Positions 22,831-30,561 of a stretch of DNA of 37,455 nucleotides are shown piece after piece. The notes under the pieces were generated by a model. That model saw nothing but the letters and a program-made list of their open reading frames with translations. It was not told where the DNA came from and did not search any database. The translations under genes were made by a program, and so were the position numbers. Positions within the stretch are counted from its first letter, which is position 1. Each line of letters opens with the position of its first letter. The DNA comes from Streptomyces sp. sk2.1 (lineage in GTDB: Bacteria > Actinomycetota > Actinomycetes > Streptomycetales > Streptomycetaceae): contig NZ_RDBO01000055.1 in the NCBI RefSeq assembly GCF_008120935.1, positions 224,730-262,184 of the forward strand, read 5' to 3'.

Positions 22831-24039
22831 GTGCATCTCGTCCAGACGGAACGCCAGCGACAGCTGCGCGCCGAACTCCGCGCGTACTTCAGCGAGGTGA
22901 TGCCCCACCCGGACGCCGGGGCGGCCCCGGGCGCCCAGGACCCCGCCGAGCAGCGGCGGCTGCTGCGCAGGATCGGTGCCGACGGGATGCTCGGGCTCGG
23001 CTGGCCCGTCGAGTACGGCGGCCAGGGGCGCGGCGCCGACGAGCAGTTCATCTTCTTCGACGAGGCGTACCGGGCGGGCGCACCCGTCTCGATGGTCACC
23101 CTGAACACGGTGGGCCCGACGCTGATGGCGTACGGGACCGAGGAGCAGAAGGCGTACTTCCTGCCCCGGATCCTCAGCGGCGACCTCGTCTTCGCCATCG
23201 GCTACAGCGAGCCCGAGGCCGGTACGGATCTCGCCGCACTGCGCACCAGGGCGGTGCGGGAAGCGCCCCCGCCGGCGTCCCGCGGGAACGGGAGCGGCGA
23301 GCACTGGGTGATCGACGGGCAGAAGATCTTCACCAGCAACGCCCAGAACGCGGACTGGATCTGGCTCGCCTGCCGCACCGACCCCGACGCGCCCAAGCAC
23401 CGGGGCATCTCGATCGTTCTCGTCCCGACCGACGCGCCCGGGTTCTCCTGGACGCCGATCGGGACCGTGGGCGGGCTGACCACGACGGCCACGTACTACG
23501 ACGGGGTGCGGGTGCCCGTCACCAACCTGGTCGGTGCGGAGAACGGGGGCTGGGGGCTGATCACCAACCAGCTGAACCACGAACGGGTGGCGCTCGCCGC
23601 GATCGGGATGCAGGCCGAGGACTTCTACGGGGCGGCGCTCGCCTTCGCCCGCACCCCCGACCCGGTCACGGGCCGGCGCCCGGCCGACGAGCCGTGGGTG
23701 CGCGCCCGGCTGGCGGAGGCGTACGCCCGGCTGGCGGCGACCCGCCTGCTCAACTGGCGCCTGGTGGGCGAGGTCGGGGCGGGTTCACCGGCGCCGGGAG
23801 AGGCGAGCGGGGTGAAGTTCGCGGGGACCGAGAGCGCCGTCGAGGTGTACCGGATGTGCCAGGAGATCACGGGAGAGGCGGGAGTGCTGCGGGCCGGTTC
23901 GCCCGGCTGCTTCGGGGACGGGGAGCTGGAGCGGATGAACCGGGCCGCGCAGATCAACACCTTCGGGGGCGGGGTGAGCGAGGTGCAGCGCGAGATCGTC
24001 GCGACGATGCGGCTCGGCATGAAGAGGGGTGCGAGGTGA
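22831..24039 (+). CDS. chsE2: Acyl-CoA dehydrogenase, ChsE2/FadE29-like subunit
   Basis: The 402-residue protein has the full three-domain acyl-CoA dehydrogenase fold. It contains the signature IGYSEPEAGTDLAALR, the NHERVALAAIG helix and the C-terminal NTFGGGVSEVQREIVATMRLG. In mycobacteria FadE29 pairs with FadE28 in an alpha2-beta2 enzyme oxidising the 3-carbon steroid side-chain CoA ester. Length and gene partners match. The GTG at 22831 has GGAAGG 8 bases upstream. The upstream in-frame extension is ignored as it crosses the promoter. It overlaps the next gene (GTGA). The steroid substrate is inferred from operon content. Confidence 0.85.
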   Translation: MHLVQTERQRQLRAELRAYFSEVMPHPDAGAAPGAQDPAEQRRLLRRIGADGMLGLGWPVEYGGQGRGADEQFIFFDEAYRAGAPVSMVTLNTVGPTLMAYGTEEQKAYFLPRILSGDLVFAIGYSEPEAGTDLAALRTRAVREAPPPASRGNGSGEHWVIDGQKIFTSNAQNADWIWLACRTDPDAPKHRGISIVLVPTDAPGFSWTPIGTVGGLTTTATYYDGVRVPVTNLVGAENGGWGLITNQLNHERVALAAIGMQAEDFYGAALAFARTPDPVTGRRPADEPWVRARLAEAYARLAATRLLNWRLVGEVGAGSPAPGEASGVKFAGTESAVEVYRMCQEITGEAGVLRAGSPGCFGDGELERMNRAAQINTFGGGVSEVQREIVATMRLGMKRGAR

Positions 24040-25052
24040 CGGGCCCGCGGGAGGAGGAGCGGCCGTCCCGGGAGCGGTCCCCGGAGGGGGACCGGGAGGA
24101 GTCCCGGGAGGCGGGCCGGGAGCACGACGGGCTGTACGGGCGGCTCAAGGAGTTCGAGGGCCGGCCGGCGGCGACCGCGGGGGTCGGCAAGGACCCGGTC
24201 AACGAGCCGATGATCAGGCACTGGTGCGAGGCGGTGGGCGACGGCAACCCGGCGTACACGGGGCCGGACGCGATCGCCCCGCCGACGATGCTCCAGGCGT
24301 GGACGATGGGCGGGCTGTCGGGCCACACCGACCGCTCGGCGGCGTACGAGGAGCTCTTCGGGCTGCTCGACGGCGCCGGGTACACCTCGGTCGTCGCGAC
24401 CGACTGCGAGCAGGAATACCTGCGTCCGCTGCGGCCCGGGGACCGGATCACCTTCGACGCGGTGATCGAGTCGGTCTCGCCGCGGAAGACGACCGGGCTG
24501 GGGGCGGGGTACTTCGTCACGACGCGCATGGACGTCCGGGCGGACGGCGAACCCGCCGGGACGCACCGCTTCCGCATCCTCAAGTACGCGCCGGCGGCGA
24601 AGCACCGGCCGGAACGGGAGGATCCGCCGCAGGAGAAGCGTCTGCGCCCCCGGCCGGTGGTCAACCGCGACAACGCCGGCTTCTGGCGGGGCGTCGCCGA
24701 GCACCGGCTGCTGATCCAGCGGTGCGGGGACTGCCGCACCCTGCGCTTCCCCTGGCTGCCCGGCTGCAACGCGTGCGGCTGCCAGGAGTGGGACACGGTC
24801 GAGGCGAGCGGCGAGGGCACCGTCTTCAGCCACGTCGTGATGCACCACCCGCGGTTCCCCGCCTTCGCGGCCGAGGAGGGCGGCGGACCCTACGCGGTGG
24901 CGCTGATCGAACTGGCCGAGGGCGTGCGGATGGTCAGCAACGTCGTCGGCGTGCCGTACGACAAGGTGCGCACGGGCATGCCGGTCCGGCTGGAATTCCT
25001 GCGCACGGACCCGGACTTGGAGATTCCGGTCTTCCGGGGAGACGAGGGCTGA
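24036..25052 (+). CDS. chsH2: MaoC hydratase/DUF35 protein, ChsH2-like
   Basis: The 338-residue protein fuses an N-terminal MaoC-like hot-dog domain (about 30-190) to a C-terminal DUF35 part with zinc ribbon (CGDCRTLRFPWLPGCNACGC) and OB fold. This is the ChsH2 architecture. In mycobacteria ChsH1-ChsH2 hydrates the enoyl-CoA of the 3-carbon side chain, and the DUF35 part binds the aldolase Ltp2. The N-terminal 30 residues are a charged Glu/Arg extension. GTG start overlaps the previous stop. The next gene begins one base after its stop. Confidence 0.88.
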   Translation: MTGPREEERPSRERSPEGDREESREAGREHDGLYGRLKEFEGRPAATAGVGKDPVNEPMIRHWCEAVGDGNPAYTGPDAIAPPTMLQAWTMGGLSGHTDRSAAYEELFGLLDGAGYTSVVATDCEQEYLRPLRPGDRITFDAVIESVSPRKTTGLGAGYFVTTRMDVRADGEPAGTHRFRILKYAPAAKHRPEREDPPQEKRLRPRPVVNRDNAGFWRGVAEHRLLIQRCGDCRTLRFPWLPGCNACGCQEWDTVEASGEGTVFSHVVMHHPRFPAFAAEEGGGPYAVALIELAEGVRMVSNVVGVPYDKVRTGMPVRLEFLRTDPDLEIPVFRGDEG

Positions 25053-25053
25053 G

Positions 25054-26088
25054 ATGGATTTCGCACCCACCGACGAACAGGCCGCCGCACAGGGGCTGGC
25101 GGCGCGGATCTTCGCGGACCTGTCGACGCCCGAGCGCCTGGCCGAGGCCGGTACGGGCACGGACGCCGAGCTGTGGAAGAGCCTCTGCGCGGCCGGACTG
25201 GTCGCGGCCGTCGAGGAGATCGGCCTGCTCGGCCTGGTGCTCCTGCTGGAGGAACAGGGCCGGACGACGGCGCAGGTGCCGTTCGCGGCGAGCTGTGCGT
25301 ACGGGGTGCTCGCCGTCGCCCGGCACGGCACCGACGAGCAGCGGGAACGGCTGCTGCCCATGCTCCGGGACGGCGGCGCGGTCGCCACCGGGGCGTTCCC
25401 GGAACGGGGCGGGGTGCGGGCGGACGCCGAGGGCCGGCTGAGCGGCTGCGTGCCGTACGTGCCGTGGCTGCGGGACGCCGGCCTCGTGCTCGTCCCCGAC
25501 ACGGAGCGGCGGCTGTGGATCGTACGGACCGGTGATCCCTGGGTGACGACGGAGCCGGTGGAGACCACGGCGCCGTGGTCGGCGGCCCGGCTCGTGCTGG
25601 ACGGGGCGCCCGGGGAGCGGATCGGCGGGGACGGGGCGTACGGGGAGGTGCTGGCGGCGGGCCGGACGGCGTTCGCCGGGCTCCAGGCGGGGGTCTGCGC
25701 CGGCTCGTTGGCCCGCGCCGTCGCCCACGCGAACACCCGGGTGCAGTTCGGGCGCCCGCTCTCCACCAAGCAGGGGGTCCTGCTGCGCGCCGCCGACGCC
25801 CACATGGACACCGAGGCGATACGGGTCACCGTGTACGAGGCGGCCTGGCGCCACGACGCGGGCCTGCCGTACGGGCGCCAGGCGCTGACCGCCGCCTGGT
25901 GGGCCTCGGAGGCGGGCAAGCGGGTGGTGCACGCCGGACAGCATCTGCACGGCGGCACCGGCGCGGACCTCGACCACCCGGTGCACCGCCACTTCCTCTG
26001 GGGCCGGCAGCTCGACGCCCACCTGGGCTGCGGCAGCGAGGTGCTCCAGGAACTCGGCGAATCGCTGGCGAAGGAGGACGCGGAATGA
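25054..26088 (+). CDS. chsE1: Acyl-CoA dehydrogenase, ChsE1/FadE28-like subunit
   Basis: The 344-residue protein is a short acyl-CoA dehydrogenase, as expected of the FadE28 partner (about 340 residues). FAD-contacting motifs include RVQFGRPLSTKQ and HLHGGTGADLDHPVHRHF. The central signature of the first subunit is eroded (VATGAFPERGG), which fits a heteromeric enzyme in which the two subunits share active sites. ATG start one base after the chsH2 stop. It ends in an ATGA overlap with the next gene. Confidence 0.86.
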   Translation: MDFAPTDEQAAAQGLAARIFADLSTPERLAEAGTGTDAELWKSLCAAGLVAAVEEIGLLGLVLLLEEQGRTTAQVPFAASCAYGVLAVARHGTDEQRERLLPMLRDGGAVATGAFPERGGVRADAEGRLSGCVPYVPWLRDAGLVLVPDTERRLWIVRTGDPWVTTEPVETTAPWSAARLVLDGAPGERIGGDGAYGEVLAAGRTAFAGLQAGVCAGSLARAVAHANTRVQFGRPLSTKQGVLLRAADAHMDTEAIRVTVYEAAWRHDAGLPYGRQALTAAWWASEAGKRVVHAGQHLHGGTGADLDHPVHRHFLWGRQLDAHLGCGSEVLQELGESLAKEDAE

Positions 26089-26525
26089 GGACCGGTGAGG
26101 AGCTGGCGCCGCTGGAGATCGCGGTGACCCGCACCCTGATCGTGGCGGGCGCCATCGCCTCCCGCGACTACCAGGACGTCCACCACGACGCGGAGACCGC
26201 GCGGCGGAAGGGGTCGCCGGACATCTTCATGAACATCCTGACGACCAACGGCCTGGTGGGCCGGTACGTCACCGACCGCCTCGGCCCCGCGACCGTGCTC
26301 CGCAAGGTCGCCATCAGGCTGGGCGCGCCCAATTACCCCGGCGACACCATGGTCCTGAGCGGCAGGGTCACCGCCGTGGGGGAGGACGGGACGGCCGAGG
26401 TGGCGGTCGTCGGCACGAACGGAATCGGCCGGCACGTCACCGGCACCGTGACCGTCGCCCTCCCGGCGGCTCCGGCGGAGCGGGACGAGCGGGACGAGCG
26501 GGACGAGCGGGAGGGGGCGGCATGA
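26085..26525 (+). CDS. chsH1: MaoC-like hydratase subunit, ChsH1-like
   Basis: The 146-residue single hot-dog protein contains the hydratase motif ASRDYQDVHHDAETA with the Asp/His pair near 24-32. It is expected to form the active hydratase with ChsH2. The C-terminus carries a charged repeat (ERDERDERDERE) built on a 9-base DNA repeat, absent from the core fold. ATGA overlaps on both sides show tight coupling. Confidence 0.87.
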   Translation: MRTGEELAPLEIAVTRTLIVAGAIASRDYQDVHHDAETARRKGSPDIFMNILTTNGLVGRYVTDRLGPATVLRKVAIRLGAPNYPGDTMVLSGRVTAVGEDGTAEVAVVGTNGIGRHVTGTVTVALPAAPAERDERDERDEREGAA

Positions 26526-27688
26526 GCATCCGCGGGGCCGACTCGCTCGGCGGCCGGGCGGCGGTCGTGGGCATCGGGGCGACCGAGTTCTCCAAGGACT
26601 CCGGCCGCAGCGAACTCAAGCTGGCCGTCGAGGCGGTGCGGGCCGCCCTGGACGACGCCGGGCTGACCCCGGCCGACGTGGACGGCCTGGTCACCTTCAC
26701 CATGGACACCAGTCCCGAGATCACCGTCGCCCAGGCGGCCGGGATCGGCGAGCTGTCGTTCTTCTCCCGCGTCCACTACGGGGGCGGGGCGGCCTGCGCC
26801 ACCGTGCAGCAGGCGGCGATGGCCGTGGCGTGCGGGGTGGCCGACGTCGTGGTCTGCTACCGCGCGTTCAACGAGCGCTCCGGCCGCAGGTTCGGCTCCG
26901 GGGTGCAGCGGCGGGAGCCCACCGCGGAGGGCACGGCGCTCGGCTGGAACCTCCCCTTCGGGCTGCTCACGCCCGCCTCCTGGGTCGCCATGGCCGCCGC
27001 GCGCTACCTGCACGCGTACGGGCTGACGCCGGAGGCGTTCGGCCACGTCGCGGTCACCGACCGGCGCCACGCGGCCCGCAACCCGGCCGCGTACTTCCAC
27101 GGGAAGCCGATCACCCTGGCCGATCACGCGGCGTCCCGGTGGATCGTCGAACCGCTGCGGCTGCTCGACTGCTGCCAGGAGACCGACGGCGGCCAGGCGA
27201 TCGTCGTCACGAGCACCGAGCGGGCCCGGGACCTGCGCCGGCCGCCCGCCGTGATCGTCGCCGCCGCCCAGGGGGCCGGGCGGATGCAGGAGCAGATGAC
27301 CAGCTTCCACCGCGACGACCTGACCGGCCTGCCGGAGATGGGGGTGGTGGCCCGGCAGCTGTGGCGCGGCTCGGGGCTCTCCCCCTCGGACATCGACGTG
27401 GGCATCCTCTACGACCACTTCACCCCGTTCGTCCTGATGCAGCTGGAGGAGTTCGGCTTCTGCGCGCCGGGCGAGGCCGCGGACTTCGTCGCGGCGGACG
27501 CGCTGCCCCTGAACACGCACGGGGGGCAGCTGGGGGAGGCGTACCTGCACGGGATGAACGGCATCGCGGAGGCGGTCCGGCAGATCCGGGGCTCGTCGGT
27601 GAACCAGGTGGCCGGGGCGGCCAGGACCCTGGTCACGGCCGGTACCGGCGTGCCCACCTCGGGGCTGATCCTCGGCACGGACGACTGA
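26522..27688 (+). CDS. ltp2: Thiolase-fold lipid-transfer protein/aldolase, Ltp2-like
   Basis: The 388-residue thiolase-superfamily protein lacks a normal thiolase active site and has ILYDHFTPF with Tyr297 and a later EAYLHGMNG (Tyr341). These positions are close to the two Tyr residues implicated in the retro-aldol cleavage by Ltp2. The expected reaction releases propionyl-CoA and the 17-keto steroid after hydration by ChsH1-ChsH2. ATG overlaps the chsH1 stop. A two-tier hairpin ends the operon. Substrate is inferred. Confidence 0.86.
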   Translation: MSIRGADSLGGRAAVVGIGATEFSKDSGRSELKLAVEAVRAALDDAGLTPADVDGLVTFTMDTSPEITVAQAAGIGELSFFSRVHYGGGAACATVQQAAMAVACGVADVVVCYRAFNERSGRRFGSGVQRREPTAEGTALGWNLPFGLLTPASWVAMAAARYLHAYGLTPEAFGHVAVTDRRHAARNPAAYFHGKPITLADHAASRWIVEPLRLLDCCQETDGGQAIVVTSTERARDLRRPPAVIVAAAQGAGRMQEQMTSFHRDDLTGLPEMGVVARQLWRGSGLSPSDIDVGILYDHFTPFVLMQLEEFGFCAPGEAADFVAADALPLNTHGGQLGEAYLHGMNGIAEAVRQIRGSSVNQVAGAARTLVTAGTGVPTSGLILGTDD

Positions 27689-27727
27689 CCGCACACGGCC
27701 CGGGAGCCGTGCCCGCACCCGCGAGGA

Positions 27728-27773
27728 GCGCCCCGCCGGGCCCGCCCGGTGCGGGCCCGGGTCTCGGGGGCGC
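27728..27773 (+). terminator. Terminator of the igr-like operon
   Basis: Inner stem CCGGGCCCGC (27736-27745) pairs with 27751-27760. Outer stem GCGCCCC (27728-27734) pairs with GGGGCGC (27767-27773). It lies 40 bp after the ltp2 stop. Confidence 0.75.
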
Positions 27774-27904
27774 CCCTGAGCTCCCCACGACGGCGGGTCC
27801 ACCTTCAGGAGGTGGGGCCTGCACCACCCCTACACCCTGAGGGGGACGCGGTTTCGGGACCTGGGGCCGATCCCCCCGGCGGCACCCGCTCCTAGCGTGG
27901 AGCC

Positions 27905-28606
27905 ATGACCACGCCAGTCTGCACGGGCGGCTCCGGGGGAGCCGCCGCCACCGGTCGTGCGCCGCACACGTCGTACCCGGTGCACACGCCGCACAGCACG
28001 GGGCACGGCTCGTACGGCCAGCCGGGCTCCCACGGCCCGCACGCGTCGCAGAGCGGCGCACACGCCTCGCACGGCGCGTGCTCCCCGTACGCCTCACGGC
28101 CCCAGTACGTCCCGTACCCGTCGTTCTCCTCCTACGTACGGGCGAGAGGGCCCGTGCTGCTGCGCACCGCGCGTTCGCTCACCGCCAACCCGAGCGACGC
28201 CGAGGACCTGCTGCAGACCGCGCTGGCCAAGACGTACATCGCCTGGGAGCGGATCGAGGACCACCGGGCGCTCGACGGCTATGTGCGCCGGGCGCTGCTG
28301 AACACCCGGACCTCGCAGTGGCGCAAGCGCAAGGTCGACGAGTTCGCCTGCGACGAGCTGCCCGAGCAGGAGGCCGCCCCGGCCCCCGACCCGGCCGAGC
28401 AGCAGACGCTGCACGACGCGATGTGGCGGGCGGTGCTGAAGCTCCCGGACCGGCAGCGGGCGATGGTCGTCCTGCGCTACTACGAGGACCTGAGCGAGGC
28501 CCAGACGGCCGAGGTGCTCGGGGTGTCCGTCGGCACCGTGAAGAGCGCCGTCTCGCGGGCGCTCGGCAAGCTCCGGCAGGACCCGGAGCTGGCTCCGGTC
28601 AGATGA
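27905..28606 (+). CDS. SigE-family ECF-like RNA polymerase sigma factor
   Basis: The 233-residue sigma factor has region 2 (about 75-150, LLQTALAKTYIAWERI) and region 4 helix-turn-helix (about 165-225, QTAEVLGVSVGTVKSAVSRAL), as in the actinobacterial SigE family (SCO-type, not the cell-envelope sigE). Residues 1-62 form an unusual His/Ser/Gly-rich extension with eight His between 21 and 56 and Cys at 6 and 59. No anti-sigma factor is adjacent. ATG start; the ribosome-binding site is weak. Confidence 0.88.
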   Translation: MTTPVCTGGSGGAAATGRAPHTSYPVHTPHSTGHGSYGQPGSHGPHASQSGAHASHGACSPYASRPQYVPYPSFSSYVRARGPVLLRTARSLTANPSDAEDLLQTALAKTYIAWERIEDHRALDGYVRRALLNTRTSQWRKRKVDEFACDELPEQEAAPAPDPAEQQTLHDAMWRAVLKLPDRQRAMVVLRYYEDLSEAQTAEVLGVSVGTVKSAVSRALGKLRQDPELAPVR

Positions 28607-28720
28607 CCGGCCCCGGTCCGGTCACACCGGGCTGTCCCCCGGTGACCAGGGGCGACGCCGATGCGCCCGGCCGGGCCGATTTTGCCGAACGACACCGATT
28701 CGTGCCCCCGGGACTAGTGA

Positions 28721-28736
28721 CATACCGAGCGGTATG
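28721..28736. promoter_or_regulatory. Palindromic operator before acyl-CoA ligase gene
   Basis: CATACCGAGCGGTATG has perfect 7-bp arms and a 2-base centre. It sits just after a possible -10 element (TAGTGA, 28715-28720) and 54 bp before the start codon. The form fits a TetR-family fatty-acid regulator. Confidence 0.65.
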
Positions 28737-28789
28737 CGCGCAGAATCAGCGAAACCCTACTGCCGCGTAGCGCCCAACGGGAGGACGCC

Positions 28790-30439
28790 GTGCTGAGCAC
28801 CATGCAGGACGTACCGCTGACTGTCACCCGCATTCTCACCCACGGGATGACCATCCACGGGAAGTCGCAGGTGACGACCTGGACCGGCGAACCCGAGCCG
28901 CAGCGGCGCAGCTTCGCCGAGATCGGCCGGCGCGCCACGCAGCTCGCGAACGCGCTGCGCGACGAGCTCGGGGTCCGGGACGACCAGCGGGTCAGCACCC
29001 TCATGTGGAACAACGCCGAGCACGTCGAGGCGTACCTCGCGATCCCCTCGATGGGGGCGGTGCTCCACACCCTCAACCTCAGGCTCCCCGCCGAGCAGCT
29101 GATCTGGGTCGTCAACCACGCCGACGACAAGGTCGTCATCGTCAACGGCTCCCTGCTGCCGCTGCTCGCGCCGGTGCTCCCCCACCTGAAGTCGGTCGAG
29201 CACGTGGTCGTGACGGGGCCCGGCGACCGTTCCCTCCTGGACGGCGCGGCGCCCCGGGTGCACGACTACGAGGAACTGATCGCCGGCCGCCCGACCACCT
29301 ACGACTGGCCCGAGCTGGACGAACGCAGCGCCGCCGCCATGTGCTACACCTCCGGCACCACCGGCGACCCCAAGGGCGTCGTCTACTCCCACCGCTCCAT
29401 CTACCTGCACTCCATGCAGGTCAACATGGCCGAGTCGATGGGGCTGACGGACCAGGACACCACGCTGGTGGTCGTCCCCCAGTTCCATGTGAACGCCTGG
29501 GGCCTGCCGCACGCGACGTTCATGTCCGGCGTCAACATGCTCATGCCGGACCGTTTCCTCCAGCCCGCTCCGCTCGCCGAGATGATAGAGCGCGAACGGC
29601 CGACCCACGCCGCCGCGGTGCCCACCATCTGGCAGGGCCTGCTCGCCGAGGTCACGGCCAACCCGCGCGACCTGTCCTCCATGGCCCGCGTCACCATCGG
29701 CGGCGCCGCGTGCCCGCCCTCCCTCATGAAGGCGTACGACAGGCTCGGCGTCCGGGTCTGCCACGCCTGGGGCATGACGGAGACCTCGCCGCTCGGCACC
29801 ATGGCCCACCCGCCCGCCGGTCTGACCGAGGAGCAGGAGTGGCCCTACCGCGTCACCCAGGGCCGTTTCCCGGCCGGGGTCGAGGCGCGGCTGGTCGGGC
29901 CCGGCGGCGAACACCTGCCGTGGGACAACGAGTCGGCCGGTGAGCTGGAGGTGCGCGGCCCGTGGATCGCCGGCGCCTACTACGGGGGCGCGGACGGCGA
30001 GGACCTGCGGCCCGAGGACAAGTTCAGCGCGGACGGCTGGCTGAAGACCGGCGACGTCGGGGTGATCAGCGAGGACGGCTTCCTCACCCTCACCGACCGG
30101 GCCAAGGACGTCATCAAGTCAGGCGGCGAGTGGATTTCGAGCGTCGCGCTGGAGAACGCCCTGATGGCGCACCCGGAGGTGGCCGAGGCCGCGGTCGTCG
30201 CCGTCCCGGACGAGAAGTGGGGCGAGCGCCCGCTCGCGACCGTGGTCCTCAAGGAGGGAGCCGGTGCCGACTACGAGGCGCTGAAGGACTTCCTCGCCGA
30301 GTCCGGCATCGCCAAGTGGCAGCTGCCGGAGCGCTGGACGGTCATAGCGGCGGTGCCGAAGACCAGCGTCGGCAAGTTCGACAAGAAGGTGATCCGCAAG
30401 CAGTACGCGGAGGGCGAGCTGGACGTCACCCAGCTCTGA
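28790..30439 (+). CDS. Medium/long-chain fatty acid-CoA ligase
   Basis: The 549-residue ANL-superfamily enzyme activates a carboxylic acid to its CoA ester with ATP. Motifs: the P-loop [11 protein letters not shown] (186-196), [12 protein letters not shown], the adenylate-binding [24 protein letters not shown], and the catalytic Lys region [13 protein letters not shown] near 530. GTG start with GGGAGG 6 bases upstream. It is a single-gene unit between its own operator and a bidirectional terminator. It may supply acyl-CoA esters for the upstream operon, but this is inference. Confidence 0.94.
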   Translation: MLSTMQDVPLTVTRILTHGMTIHGKSQVTTWTGEPEPQRRSFAEIGRRATQLANALRDELGVRDDQRVSTLMWNNAEHVEAYLAIPSMGAVLHTLNLRLPAEQLIWVVNHADDKVVIVNGSLLPLLAPVLPHLKSVEHVVVTGPGDRSLLDGAAPRVHDYEELIAGRPTTYDWPELDERSAAAMCYTSGTTGDPKGVVYSHRSIYLHSMQVNMAESMGLTDQDTTLVVVPQFHVNAWGLPHATFMSGVNMLMPDRFLQPAPLAEMIERERPTHAAAVPTIWQGLLAEVTANPRDLSSMARVTIGGAACPPSLMKAYDRLGVRVCHAWGMTETSPLGTMAHPPAGLTEEQEWPYRVTQGRFPAGVEARLVGPGGEHLPWDNESAGELEVRGPWIAGAYYGGADGEDLRPEDKFSADGWLKTGDVGVISEDGFLTLTDRAKDVIKSGGEWISSVALENALMAHPEVAEAAVVAVPDEKWGERPLATVVLKEGAGADYEALKDFLAESGIAKWQLPERWTVIAAVPKTSVGKFDKKVIRKQYAEGELDVTQL

Positions 30440-30467
30440 CCGACTGACCGACTGACCGACTGACCGA
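30436..30467 (+). repeat. Tandem 8-bp repeat CTGACCGA x4
   Basis: Four exact copies start at the stop codon of the ligase gene. As the unit is not a multiple of three, TGA recurs in all three frames. Confidence 0.9.
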
Positions 30468-30511
30468 CGGCCGGGCCCGGCCGGATCCGGGCCGGGGTCC
30501 GGCGGAACGAC

Positions 30512-30547
30512 GCGAGGGCGGTACGGGAGACCCCGTACCGCCCTCGC
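30512..30547. terminator. Bidirectional terminator
   Basis: A perfect 16-bp stem (30512-30527 with 30532-30547) with a 4-base loop separates the convergent ligase and sensor genes. Confidence 0.92.
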
Positions 30548-30561
30548 CGCGTTCCGGTGGA

